Assembly (NCBI GenBank): GCA_003281045.1 | Contig: QCDD01000003.1 | Span: 1-64,000 of the forward strand | Direction of reading: 5' to 3' | DNA from: Pelagibacteraceae bacterium AG-349-L23 | GTDB taxonomy: Bacteria; Pseudomonadota; Alphaproteobacteria; Pelagibacterales; Pelagibacteraceae | Length of the DNA stretch: 64,000 nt | Part shown: piece by piece, positions 27,897 to 36,389 of the stretch | Layout of the letters: every line of letters begins with the position of its first letter | Numbering within the stretch: position 1 is the stretch's first letter | Program-made: the position numbers and the translations under genes | Notes under the pieces: generated by a model | Database searches by the model: none | What the model was told of the DNA's origin: nothing | What the model saw: only the letters and a program-made list of their open reading frames with translations

Positions 27897-29663
27897 TTAA
27901 ACTAAAGCTTTACCTTTACCGGTAATTTTATTTTCCTCTTTTTCACTTGGCCCTAATATCATTTGGTTATGAGGTTTTCCTGAAGGGATCATTGGAAAAC
28001 AATTTTCATTTGGATCTACTCGACAATCAAAAATAACAGGTCCATCAAACTCAACCATTTCTCTAATTTTTTCATCCAATTCATCTGGTTTTTCAGCCAT
28101 TATACCCTTACAACCATAAGCCTCTGCCATTTTTATAAAATCAGGTAAAGCCTCAGTATAACTTTCAGAGTAATTTTTCTCATGTAACAATTCTTGCCAT
28201 TGTCTCACCATTCCCATGTATTGATTATTTAAAATAAAAATTTTTATAGGTAGATTATATTGAACTGCAGTAGACATCTCTTGCATTGTCATTAAAACTG
28301 AAGCTTCACCTGCAATATCAATTACTAATTTTTTTGGATGGGCTATTTGGACACCCACAGCGGCAGGTAATCCATATCCCATTGTTCCAAGTCCTCCAGA
28401 GGTCATCCAACGATTCGGTTTATTAAATTTATAATGTTGAGCTGCCCACATTTGATGTTGACCTACCTCAGTCGTAACATAAGTATCTTTATCTTTTGTA
28501 AGTTCATATAATCTTTGAACTGCATGTTGAGGTTTTATGGTTTCATCACTATTTTTAAAATGAAGTGAATTTTTTGTTCGCCATTTTTGTATCTGTTCCC
28601 ACCATTTAGCAATTTGTTGCTTATTAGATTTTTTCAAATCTAAGTTTTTTTTCTTTAGGGTTTTAGTAATTCCTTTTAAAACCTCTTTAACATCACCAAC
28701 TAATGCTAAATCAACTTTAATGATTTTATTTATTGATGAAGGATCAATATCGATATGAACTTTTTTGGATTTTGGAGAGAACTCATCAATTTTACCAGTT
28801 ATTCTATCATCAAATCTAGCACCAATATTAATTAATAAATCACAATCATGCATTGCGTTATTGGCTTCATAGGTTCCGTGCATACCAAGCATGCCTAAAA
28901 ATTGATTATCATCTCCTGGATACGCACCCAAACCTTGCAGTGTTGAAGTGATTGGAAAACCTGTAAGCTCTACAAGTTCTCTTAAAACATTGCTCGCCTC
29001 TGGTCCAGAGTTTATAACTCCACCACCAGAATAAATGATGGGTTTTTTTGATTTATTCATAAGATCAATCAAAGTATCAATGTCCTTTTGTGAAAAATGA
29101 TTTAACGATTTTCCATTTAGTTTTTTTTCAATTTTGGGTTTTGAATAACTCATTTTAGCAAACTGAATATCTTTAGGTATATCGACTAAAACTGGCCCCG
29201 GTCTTCCTGTTGTTGCAACTCTAAAAGCCTCATGAAGAGTTTTTGATAAATCTTTAATATCTTTGACTAACCAATTATGTTTTGTACATGGTCTTGTAAT
29301 ACCTGTTGTGTCACATTCCTGAAATGCATCTGTTCCAATTAAATGTGTTGGCACTTGTCCTGATATACAAACTAGTGGAACAGAATCCATATATGCATCT
29401 GTTAATGCGGTAACAACATTGGTTGCTCCAGGACCAGAAGTAACAAGTACAACACCTGGTTTGCCTGATGATCTGGCATATCCTTCTGCAGCATGACCTG
29501 CACCTTGTTCATGTCTTACCAAAATATGCTTAATAGTATTATGATTTTTTAATTCATCATAAATCGGTAATACCGCACCACCTGGATAGCCAAAAATAAA
29601 TTCAACATGTTGATCTTCAAGACATTTGAATACAATTTCGGCACCTGTATATAATTTAGACAT
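27897..29663 (-). CDS. ilvI: Acetolactate synthase large subunit IlvI/IlvB
   Basis: The 588-aa thiamine-diphosphate enzyme makes acetolactate or acetohydroxybutyrate, the entry step of isoleucine and valine synthesis. Motifs include [15 protein letters not shown] (with the catalytic Glu in [17 protein letters not shown]), [20 protein letters not shown], and near the C-terminus [14 protein letters not shown] and [32 protein letters not shown], the ThDP/Mg2+ site. The GEAS form of the GDGS motif is a substitution worth noting. A hairpin precedes the start codon by 2 nt. It heads ilvI-ilvH-ilvC-leuA. Confidence 0.96.
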   Translation of the reverse strand: MSKLYTGAEIVFKCLEDQHVEFIFGYPGGAVLPIYDELKNHNTIKHILVRHEQGAGHAAEGYARSSGKPGVVLVTSGPGATNVVTALTDAYMDSVPLVCISGQVPTHLIGTDAFQECDTTGITRPCTKHNWLVKDIKDLSKTLHEAFRVATTGRPGPVLVDIPKDIQFAKMSYSKPKIEKKLNGKSLNHFSQKDIDTLIDLMNKSKKPIIYSGGGVINSGPEASNVLRELVELTGFPITSTLQGLGAYPGDDNQFLGMLGMHGTYEANNAMHDCDLLINIGARFDDRITGKIDEFSPKSKKVHIDIDPSSINKIIKVDLALVGDVKEVLKGITKTLKKKNLDLKKSNKQQIAKWWEQIQKWRTKNSLHFKNSDETIKPQHAVQRLYELTKDKDTYVTTEVGQHQMWAAQHYKFNKPNRWMTSGGLGTMGYGLPAAVGVQIAHPKKLVIDIAGEASVLMTMQEMSTAVQYNLPIKIFILNNQYMGMVRQWQELLHEKNYSESYTEALPDFIKMAEAYGCKGIMAEKPDELDEKIREMVEFDGPVIFDCRVDPNENCFPMIPSGKPHNQMILGPSEKEENKITGKGKALV

Positions 29664-29665
29664 TC

Positions 29666-29697
29666 GACCAATCTAGCTGAAGTTGTGCTTATTGGTC
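29666..29697 (-). promoter_or_regulatory. Inverted repeat/hairpin directly upstream of the ilvI start codon
   Basis: On the minus strand GACCAAT (29691-29697), an internal AGC/GCT pairing and ATTGGTC (29666-29672) can fold into a roughly 10-bp hairpin. It ends 2 nt before the ilvI ATG, so it would cover the ribosome landing site. This could be a translational switch or a protein-binding palindrome. Sequence alone cannot choose. Confidence 0.5.
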
Positions 29698-29716
29698 AAG
29701 AATTAGTACGTGATAT

Positions 29717-30625
29717 CTAAATTTTTTTTAAAAATTTATTTAGATCCTCTGACTTTATTTTGTTCCAATCCATCATATTACCTCTGCCCCAAGTAGATTG
29801 TCTCTTTGCATATTGCCTAGTCTTTATTGATATTTTTTGAATTACCTCTGATATCTCAATTTTTTTCTTAAGATATTCTCTAATTTCTGCAATTCCGATA
29901 GCCTTAGAGGCAGTTTTAACTTTTGGAACCTTTAATTTTATAAATTTTTTAACCTCTGAAACTGCTCCATTTTTAATCATATCTTGTGTTCGATCCTCAA
30001 TTCTCTTAATTAACTCAGCTCTTGGAAAATCAATATAAATTTTAAAAAAATCATCATTTTCATAATCTGATCGTGTACTTTTAAACCAATCGTAAATTGA
30101 TCTTTTTGTAAATGATTTAACTTCATAAGCTCGAATTACTCTCTGAGTGTCTGAAGGTTTAACAAAGTTTTTTGATATAGGATCTAGCTTAATTAATTCT
30201 AAAAAAAACTTCTTTGTTCCAATTTTTTTATGCAACAACCTTATTTTTGATCTTAATCGAATTGGAATATTTGGGATATTTACTAAACCCTCTGTAATTG
30301 CTTTAAAGTATAATCCGGTACCACCCACAAGAATAGGTATCTTTTTTCTTTTTTTTATATCTAAAATCTTTTTATTAACTAATTTTAACCAATCTCCTGT
30401 TGAAAAGTTTTTTTTTACGCTTTTAAATCCATATAAATGATGCTTAATATTCTTGTAATTTTTTGGAAAAGGTCTTGCAGATAAAATTTTTAATTCTTTA
30501 TACACTTGCATGCTATCAGCATTAACAATCTCACCTCTAATTTTTTTGGCAAGTTTAATTGCAAAATTAGATTTTCCTGATGCAGTTGGGCCATAAATTA
30601 AAATAATTTTGGATTTCAAATCCAT
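29717..30625 (-). CDS. miaA: tRNA dimethylallyltransferase MiaA
   Basis: MiaA transfers a dimethylallyl group to A37 of tRNAs that read codons starting with U. The 302-aa protein has the P-loop GPTASGKSNFAIKLAKK, NADSMQVYKEL, VGGTGLYFKAITEGL, and RQYAKRQSTWGRG near the C-terminus, all family hallmarks. It starts 3 nt after the degP stop, and ilvI starts 53 bp after its own stop. The product is the usual length. It is Lys-rich like the rest of this AT-rich genome. Confidence 0.95.
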   Translation of the reverse strand: MDLKSKIILIYGPTASGKSNFAIKLAKKIRGEIVNADSMQVYKELKILSARPFPKNYKNIKHHLYGFKSVKKNFSTGDWLKLVNKKILDIKKRKKIPILVGGTGLYFKAITEGLVNIPNIPIRLRSKIRLLHKKIGTKKFFLELIKLDPISKNFVKPSDTQRVIRAYEVKSFTKRSIYDWFKSTRSDYENDDFFKIYIDFPRAELIKRIEDRTQDMIKNGAVSEVKKFIKLKVPKVKTASKAIGIAEIREYLKKKIEISEVIQKISIKTRQYAKRQSTWGRGNMMDWNKIKSEDLNKFLKKI

Positions 30626-30628
30626 TAA

Positions 30629-32032
30629 TTAATCTAATTTAACACCAATATATCTTCTTTGATTTTGGCTATTATAGATAACTAATAAAATAGTTTTTTG
30701 ATTACTATTTAAGACTTGTTTCACAATTTGGTTTAAATCATTTACATTTCTAATTTTTTTCTTTTGAGCTTCTAAAATTATACTATTTACTTCAACAGAA
30801 CTTAACAAAGGACTATCATTTGCTATTTTAGTAACAACTAATCCAGTAGTTTGATTAGGTAAGTTTCTTGATTTTATATCTTCTTTATTCATTTGCCTTA
30901 CAGTTATTTTTAAATCTTTTATCTCTATTTCTTTCGGACTTTCTGATTTTTCTGAAACTTTAAAATCCTCTGAAGTTTCTAATCTTCCAAGTGTAACAAT
31001 TTTAACAATTTCTTTTTTATCTCTCCAAATTTTTACTTCCACTTTTTTCCCAACCGCAGTTCTTGCAACAATCATAGGAAGTTCCTTCATCTGATTAATT
31101 TTTTCTCCATTAAATTCTAAAATAATATCGCCAGCTTTTACTCCTGCTTTAGCAGATGGACTGTTCTCTGCAACACTTGCAACTAATGCCCCACGAGGTT
31201 TATCTAATTTCTCAACTTCAGCAATTTCTTTTGTCACATCTTGAATTCTTACACCTAACCAACCACGTTTTGTTTCTCCGAACTCTATTAACTGATCAAT
31301 AACTATTTTTGCACTATTTGAAGGAATTGAAAAACCGATTCCAATTGATCCATTCCTTCCAAGGATAGCTGTATTAATTCCAATCACATTTCCGTTCATA
31401 TCAAATAAAGGCCCACCCGAGTTTCCTTGATTGATTGATGCATCAGTCTGAATATAATCTTCGTACCTACTTAAACCTATCGATCTATTTCTTGCAGAAA
31501 TAATTCCTGAAGTTACAGTTCCTCCAAGACCAAAAGGATTTCCAATTGCTATTACCCAGTCACCTATTCTTGCTTTGTCAGAGTCACCAAATTTTACAGG
31601 TTTAAACTTTTCATTTGTCTCAAGTTGAAGAACTGCAATATCAGACAATGGATCAGCGCCTAAAACTTTTGCTTTAATTTCTTTGTCACCTACTCTTATA
31701 ATAATATCATCGGCATCTTGAATGACGTGATTGTTTGTAACAACAATCCCTTTTTCATCTATAATAAACCCTGACCCTAAAGCCGCTGATGGTCTCTCTT
31801 GTGGTGTTCCAAATTCTTTAAACATGTCTTCAAATGGTGAACCTGGAGGAAATTGAAAAGGGAAAGGATTTGTTTGTGTTTTAACCATTGTAGTTGTTGA
31901 AATATTAACCACAGATGGCATCAACTTTTCAGCTAAATCAGCAAAAGAACTAGGATGATTTTGGGCGAACGATTTTAATTGAGAACTTATAATCAAAATA
32001 ATCGCTATAAATAATTTATTTATTCTAATCAT
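30629..32032 (-). CDS. degP: Periplasmic serine protease DegP/HtrA (Do-like)
   Basis: A 467-aa secreted quality-control protease and chaperone. The signal peptide IAIILIISSQLKSFA leads into the protease domain with catalytic His102 (TNNHVIQDAD), Asp131 (DPLSDIAVL) and Ser205 (NQGNSGGPLF). PDZ1 follows (WLGVRIQDVTKEIAEVEKLDKPRGALVASV) and a degenerate PDZ2 near the C-terminus. Length is close to the E. coli DegQ/DegP type. It follows hflK-hflC-DUF2065, the usual alphaproteobacterial order for envelope proteolysis, with 1 nt separating it from DUF2065. Confidence 0.96.
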   Translation of the reverse strand: MIRINKLFIAIILIISSQLKSFAQNHPSSFADLAEKLMPSVVNISTTTMVKTQTNPFPFQFPPGSPFEDMFKEFGTPQERPSAALGSGFIIDEKGIVVTNNHVIQDADDIIIRVGDKEIKAKVLGADPLSDIAVLQLETNEKFKPVKFGDSDKARIGDWVIAIGNPFGLGGTVTSGIISARNRSIGLSRYEDYIQTDASINQGNSGGPLFDMNGNVIGINTAILGRNGSIGIGFSIPSNSAKIVIDQLIEFGETKRGWLGVRIQDVTKEIAEVEKLDKPRGALVASVAENSPSAKAGVKAGDIILEFNGEKINQMKELPMIVARTAVGKKVEVKIWRDKKEIVKIVTLGRLETSEDFKVSEKSESPKEIEIKDLKITVRQMNKEDIKSRNLPNQTTGLVVTKIANDSPLLSSVEVNSIILEAQKKKIRNVNDLNQIVKQVLNSNQKTILLVIYNSQNQRRYIGVKLD

Positions 32033-32033
32033 T

Positions 32034-32219
32034 TTAGTTCTTCATATAATAAATAATTATAAAGCCTAATACTGCAAAGATTAATCCACCCGATCTAAGT
32101 TGACTATCTTTTATAAGCTCTAATTTTTTAAGCATACTTTTCATTTTTGATGGAAATATGGCATATAAAATTCCCTCAATAAATAAGAATAGACCAAAAG
32201 CAATGATCAATTCTTTCAT
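32034..32219 (-). CDS. DUF2065 (YjeT-like) small membrane protein
   Basis: The 61-aa product has two hydrophobic helices (LIIAFGLFLFIEGILYAIFPS and SGGLIFAVLGFIIIYYM) around a short Lys/Ser-rich loop, which fits the DUF2065 family often found next to hflKC. It probably assists membrane protein quality control or the HflKC complex, but its function is not established. It starts 7 nt after hflC and ends 1 nt before degP, which implies cotranscription. Confidence 0.9.
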   Translation of the reverse strand: MKELIIAFGLFLFIEGILYAIFPSKMKSMLKKLELIKDSQLRSGGLIFAVLGFIIIYYMKN

Positions 32220-32226
32220 GATTAAT

Positions 32227-33096
32227 CTATTGTGAATTTGGTTTTATATTTCCAAAAAATTTAAAGAACTCACTATCAGGAGATAGTATTAAAGAAGTCT
32301 CCCCACCAATTAAAGCTTTTTCGTAAGCCTGCATGGCTCTGTAAAAAGCAAAGAATTCTGGATCTTGGCCAAAAGCATTAGCGAAAATATTATTTCTTTT
32401 TCCATCGCCTTCTCCTTTCATGATCTCAGATTTTTTTTGTGCATCTGCTAAAATAACTGTTACTTCTTTATCAGCAGTCGATGTTATCGTGACCGCCATT
32501 TCGGCACCTTTTGCTCTAAACTCTTTTGCTTCTCTCTCCCTCTCTGTTTGCATTCTTCTAAAGATCGCATCACTATTTGCTTGAGGAAGATCGGCACGTT
32601 TAATTCTTACATCTACAATTTCAATACCAAAGTTTTGTGCCTCATTGTTTACACCCTCTTGAATTAAAGCCATTTGTTTCGTTCTATCCTCTGATAAAAG
32701 CGTTTGTAGCTCTTGCTGACCTAATACGTTCCTAATTCTTGAATTGATAATTGTTGCCAATCTAGATCTTGCAACTCTTTCATTTCCAACTGAGATATAA
32801 AACTTTAGAGGGTCCACAATTTGAAATCTTGCAAAAGCATCAACAATTAATCTTTTTTGATCCGATGCAATCACCTCTTCAGGTGGTGTATCTAAATTTA
32901 AAATTCGCTTATCTAAAAATACGACGTTTTGGATAAATGGTAATTTAAAGTTTAATCCAGGTTTTAGAATTATTCTTTTTGGATCTCCAAATTGAAGTAC
33001 AATCGCTTGATTAACTTCTTTAACAATAAATATTGAAAAAAATAATGTTGCAGCAATAAAAACGGCTAATCCTGCTATAATTTTTCCTGCTTTCAT
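32227..33096 (-). CDS. hflC: FtsH modulator HflC (SPFH/band 7)
   Basis: A 289-aa stomatin/prohibitin (SPFH) family membrane protein. One N-terminal helix (IIAGLAVFIAATLFFSIFIV) precedes the SPFH domain (NQAIVLQFGDPKRIILKPGLNFKLPFIQNVVFLDKRIL) and a long helical region. HflC with HflK forms a large periplasm-facing cage that surrounds the FtsH protease. The start is 1 nt after the hflK stop. FtsH itself is encoded at 59.8-61.7 kb. Confidence 0.95.
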   Translation of the reverse strand: MKAGKIIAGLAVFIAATLFFSIFIVKEVNQAIVLQFGDPKRIILKPGLNFKLPFIQNVVFLDKRILNLDTPPEEVIASDQKRLIVDAFARFQIVDPLKFYISVGNERVARSRLATIINSRIRNVLGQQELQTLLSEDRTKQMALIQEGVNNEAQNFGIEIVDVRIKRADLPQANSDAIFRRMQTEREREAKEFRAKGAEMAVTITSTADKEVTVILADAQKKSEIMKGEGDGKRNNIFANAFGQDPEFFAFYRAMQAYEKALIGGETSLILSPDSEFFKFFGNIKPNSQ

Positions 33097-33097
33097 T

Positions 33098-34207
33098 TTA
33101 ATTGGTCACTTTCTTTTTTAATTCCGGTAATGGTAAATATGGAACAACACCTGAACCAGCATTTTTCTCAATGATTACTTTATCAATATCAGCTAATACT
33201 TTTTCCATCGTTTCTAAATACATTCTTTCTTGAGTTACAGATTTCGCTTTTTTATACTCATTATAAATAGCTAAGAACCTACTTGCTTCACCCTCTGCTT
33301 TAGCTACCACTTCTTTTTTATAAGCTTCTGCAGCTTGTAAAATTTTTGCAGCTTCCCCTCGTGCTCTTGGGATTACATCATTAGCGTAAGCTTCGGCTTC
33401 ATTCTTTGATCTTTCCATGTCTGCTCTAGCAGCTTGCACGTCTCTAAACGCATCAATAACTTGATCTGGTGGATCTGCTTTTTGCGTTTGAACTTGAGTG
33501 ATTTGAATTCCTGATGTGTATTCATCTAATATCTTTTGGATAATTTCTTGTGTATCTGTTTCTATTAAAGATCTTCCTTCTGTCAAAATTGGCTGAATAT
33601 CAGATCTTGCAATTACTTCTCTCATTGCTGTTTCTGCAGCAGCTTTAACTGTTCCCTCTGGGTCTTGTATCTTAAATAAAAAATTACCCGCGTCTTTAAT
33701 CACCCAAAAAACAGAAAAATCTATATTCACGATATTTTCATCACCAGTAAGCATGAGACTTTCTTGTGGTACGTCTGCTACCCCTCCTGCCGCTGAAGAA
33801 AAACCACTATCTCTTTCTGATCTAAAACCAATATCTATTCTGTTAACTTTTGTTACTTTTGGTGTTAAAACAGATTCTACTGGGAAAGGGATATGATAGT
33901 TCAAACCTGGTTGGGTTGTTTTGACAAACTTTCCAAATCTTAAAACAACACCTTGTTCATCAGGAAGTACTCTATAAAGACCACTCGCCAACCAAACAAA
34001 ACCTAAAATAATTAATACTAAAACTACTTGCTTTCCTCCAGAGGAACTTCCGCCTGGTAAAAGTTTTTTAATTTTTTCTTGAAACTCTTTTATAATTTTA
34101 TCTACATCAGGTGGCCGTGGACCTCTTCCAGAGCCATTACCACTACCACCTCCACCTGGAGGTGATCCCCAAGGACTACCGCCTCTTTGTTGAAAATCAT
34201 CTGACAT
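33098..34207 (-). CDS. hflK: FtsH modulator HflK (SPFH/band 7)
   Basis: A 369-aa partner of HflC. The N-terminal cytoplasmic region is Gly/Pro/Ser-rich (PWGSPPGGGGSGNGSGRGPRPP), typical of HflK. A membrane helix (VVLVLIILGFVWLASGLY) and an SPFH domain (PDEQGVVLRFGKFVKTTQPGLNYHIPFPVE) follow, then an Ala/Glu-rich coiled coil (ARADMERSKNEAEAYANDVIPRARGEA). It starts the hflK-hflC-DUF2065-degP-miaA run. Its upstream region (50 bp) is shared with the divergent mrp gene. Confidence 0.96.
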   Translation of the reverse strand: MSDDFQQRGGSPWGSPPGGGGSGNGSGRGPRPPDVDKIIKEFQEKIKKLLPGGSSSGGKQVVLVLIILGFVWLASGLYRVLPDEQGVVLRFGKFVKTTQPGLNYHIPFPVESVLTPKVTKVNRIDIGFRSERDSGFSSAAGGVADVPQESLMLTGDENIVNIDFSVFWVIKDAGNFLFKIQDPEGTVKAAAETAMREVIARSDIQPILTEGRSLIETDTQEIIQKILDEYTSGIQITQVQTQKADPPDQVIDAFRDVQAARADMERSKNEAEAYANDVIPRARGEAAKILQAAEAYKKEVVAKAEGEASRFLAIYNEYKKAKSVTQERMYLETMEKVLADIDKVIIEKNAGSGVVPYLPLPELKKKVTN

Positions 34208-34257
34208 AGACTATCTATATAGTGTCTAATTTCACAAAAACAAGCTAAGATCAAAAA

Positions 34258-35082
34258 ATGCCAGATAAAAAGCCAGAACTAAGTGCCGCAACGAGTAAAG
34301 ATAGTGGGCGAAAGGTATTCACAAAAAAACCAATTATTGGAACAAAATTTACTATTGCAATTTCGAGTGCAAAAGGAGGGGTCGGAAAGTCAACTTTTGC
34401 AACTAATCTTGCAATAGCATTAAAACATATTGGATGTAAAGTTGGTTTGTTAGATGCAGATATTTATGGACCTTCAATTCCAAAAATGTTTGGTATAAAT
34501 GAAAAACCTAAAAGCGATGGCCAAAAACTAGATCCTATAATTAAATATGATATTCAGTGTATGTCTATTGGTTTTCTTACCGATCAGCAAACTCCAATGA
34601 TTTGGAGGGGTCCAATGGTAACAAGTGCAATAAGAACATTTACTCAAAAAGTAAATTGGAAAGATTTAGACTTTATAATTGTAGATATGCCTCCTGGAAC
34701 AGGAGATACACAATTAACTTTCTCACAAGAAATTAAAATGGATGGAGCAATAATAGTCTCAACACCTCAAGAAGTGTCTTTATTAGATGTAAAAAGAGGA
34801 ATTAAAATGTTTGATAAACTAGGGGTAAAAATTTTAGGACTTATAGAAAACATGAGTTACTTCATTGGAGATGATAATAAAAAATATAAAATATTCGGTG
34901 AAGGTGGAGTTCGTAAAACTTCAGAGGAATTCAATAAAGAGTTTTTGGGTGAAATACCAATTAACTCTGAAATAGGAAAGACAAGTGATAATGGAAAACC
35001 AATCGTTGAGGAAGATCCAAATTGTGAAATTTCAAAAATTTATATAAATTTTGCTAATAAAATTAAATCAACTTATCTTTAA
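34258..35082 (+). CDS. mrp: Mrp/ApbC iron-sulfur cluster carrier ATPase
   Basis: A 274-aa P-loop NTPase of the Mrp/NBP35 family that carries Fe-S clusters to apo-proteins. The deviant Walker A is [17 protein letters not shown] (about residues 39-55), followed by [12 protein letters not shown] and [14 protein letters not shown]. The usual N-terminal DUF59/MIP18 domain is missing, and the first 33 residues are a disordered Lys/Ser/Thr tail. The typical CxxC near the C-terminus was not recognised; the segment [20 protein letters not shown] stands where others have NMSxFxCPxC. That lack makes the Fe-S carrier role less certain. The 3' end overlaps thyX by 20 nt. Confidence 0.88.
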   Translation: MPDKKPELSAATSKDSGRKVFTKKPIIGTKFTIAISSAKGGVGKSTFATNLAIALKHIGCKVGLLDADIYGPSIPKMFGINEKPKSDGQKLDPIIKYDIQCMSIGFLTDQQTPMIWRGPMVTSAIRTFTQKVNWKDLDFIIVDMPPGTGDTQLTFSQEIKMDGAIIVSTPQEVSLLDVKRGIKMFDKLGVKILGLIENMSYFIGDDNKKYKIFGEGGVRKTSEEFNKEFLGEIPINSEIGKTSDNGKPIVEEDPNCEISKIYINFANKIKSTYL

Positions 35083-36010
35083 GATTAAAAGCTTCCATTA
35101 ACTCATTCCATTCTCTTTTTGACAAACCAGAACTCTCTAAAGAAACATCTTCACCTTTAATTAATTTTTGAATAACAACGTTTGCTTTGGCAGAAACTTC
35201 TGTACCTCCCACTCTGTAATCCATAAAAGCTTCATAGGTTGTTGGTACCCACCTTTTTAAGGTATCCAACATGATATCAGCATAAACTCTAATTTCATAT
35301 TGAGCATGACGATCTGCTCTTAGTCTTAAAAAATTCATTAAATTTAAAAGATCTGTTTTCCAATACCATTGGGTATAAGTATTTAATGTTAAATTCATTC
35401 TAGCAAGTTCCCTGGCTAATCCCTTTTTATTATCATCTATAGTAGATCCATCATATCTTTCATTAAGCATGGTTTCATAATTGGAATAAGTTCTTTCAGC
35501 ATCATTTTTCAAAAGCTCTAGAACCTCTTTTGCTTGATTTCCTTCAAGGACATCTCCCCTTCCTTGTCTATTACTTGTTGATTGAGCTGCTAAATTTTCA
35601 GACGTTGGTAAGTAAAATTCTTTATCTAAAATAGAATATCTTGCAGAATATTCATTAACATTTGCAGTTCTATGTCTTATCCATTGACGTGCTATAAAGA
35701 TCGGTAATTTGATGTGATATTTAATTTCACACATTTCAAATGGTGTGCTATGCCAATGACGCATCAAATATTTTATCAATCCAGCATCAGTTGAAACTTG
35801 TTTGGTTCCTTTTCCATAAGAAACTCTTGCAGCTTGAACGATAGATGTATCATCACCCATGTAATCAACTACTCTTACAAAACCATGATCTAAAGCTGGT
35901 ATTGCCTCATAAAGAATATTTTCCAACTCTGATACCACAACCCTTTTTGTTTTGTTGTTTTGAGACTGTTGACTCTTAATTTCTAAGGATTGTTCTTTAG
36001 TTAATTTCAT
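35063..36010 (-). CDS. thyX: Flavin-dependent thymidylate synthase ThyX
   Basis: ThyX makes dTMP from dUMP using FAD and NADPH with methylenetetrahydrofolate, replacing ThyA. From the start at 36008-36010 (MKLTKEQS) the protein is 315 aa. The signature [14 protein letters not shown] (about residues 112-125) fits the ThyX motif RHRxxSxNExSxRY with one deviation (A where S is common). [16 protein letters not shown] and [20 protein letters not shown] are also typical. The ORF track start at 36133 adds 41 residues that overlap the acceptor RNA of tmRNA on the other strand, so the shorter form is more likely. Confidence 0.95.
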   Translation of the reverse strand: MKLTKEQSLEIKSQQSQNNKTKRVVVSELENILYEAIPALDHGFVRVVDYMGDDTSIVQAARVSYGKGTKQVSTDAGLIKYLMRHWHSTPFEMCEIKYHIKLPIFIARQWIRHRTANVNEYSARYSILDKEFYLPTSENLAAQSTSNRQGRGDVLEGNQAKEVLELLKNDAERTYSNYETMLNERYDGSTIDDNKKGLARELARMNLTLNTYTQWYWKTDLLNLMNFLRLRADRHAQYEIRVYADIMLDTLKRWVPTTYEAFMDYRVGGTEVSAKANVVIQKLIKGEDVSLESSGLSKREWNELMEAFNLKDKLI

Positions 36011-36077
36011 GATTGTTATTGAATCTCTTGCGATTCCTTTTATATTAATAAAGTTGGTTTTCCAACTATGACGATAA

Positions 36078-36330
36078 ACGAATTTCGTAATAACCATTGC
36101 GGACGTGGGGGCAGTACCCACCACCTCCACCAATTACAACTTATGGGGGTGAACTAGATTCGACGGGTGACTAAAGGCTATTCTTTCGTTCGGAATTGTT
36201 CCTCCGTAAAGGGCTAATTTATAAATGCTAACGAAAGTTATGCAATTGCTGCTTAATTAATTTTTATTAATTAAGTAAACGGGGTTTGGGGCACCTGGCA
36301 ACAGAACGCCCCTTTAAAGTATTTTTTGTC
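36078..36330 (+). ncRNA. ssrA: Circularly permuted two-piece tmRNA
   Basis: The gene is permuted: the acceptor piece comes first. It holds a T-arm (GTGGG, 7-nt loop GGCAGTA, CCCAC, 36105-36121), the acceptor 3' strand CACCTCC (36122-36128), and A plus CCA (36129-36132). A 12-nt spacer (36133-36144) separates it from the 5' piece GGGGGTG (36145-36151), which pairs with CACCTCC over 7 bp, and continues GATTCGACGGG, a D-loop hallmark. A tag ORF, a hairpin over the stop codon and a GGGGC/GCCCC pseudoknot stem (36288-36312) follow. The outer ends are approximate (P2 pairing ACGAA at 36078, 3' end near 36330). This is typical of alphaproteobacteria. Confidence 0.93.
36227..36256 (+). CDS. tmRNA proteolysis tag reading frame
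   Basis: The frame GCT AAC GAA AGT TAT GCA ATT GCT GCT TAA encodes ANESYAIAA-stop inside ssrA. The resume codon is GCT. The C-terminal AA matches degradation tags read by ClpXP and related proteases. It lies between the upstream pseudoknot region and a 9-bp hairpin (36252-36275) that contains the stop codon. Confidence 0.85.
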   Translation, partial: ANESYAIAA

Positions 36331-36389
36331 GCTTAAAATTTGAAAAAATTATTTAGTAAAATTTTAGTTTAAGGTGTAGGAAAGTTTAG

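Noticed and set aside
34207-34257. Imperfect palindrome AGACTATCTATATAGTGTCT between hflK and mrp as an operator
   Set aside because: It is AT-rich, imperfect and not repeated; probably part of the divergent promoters.
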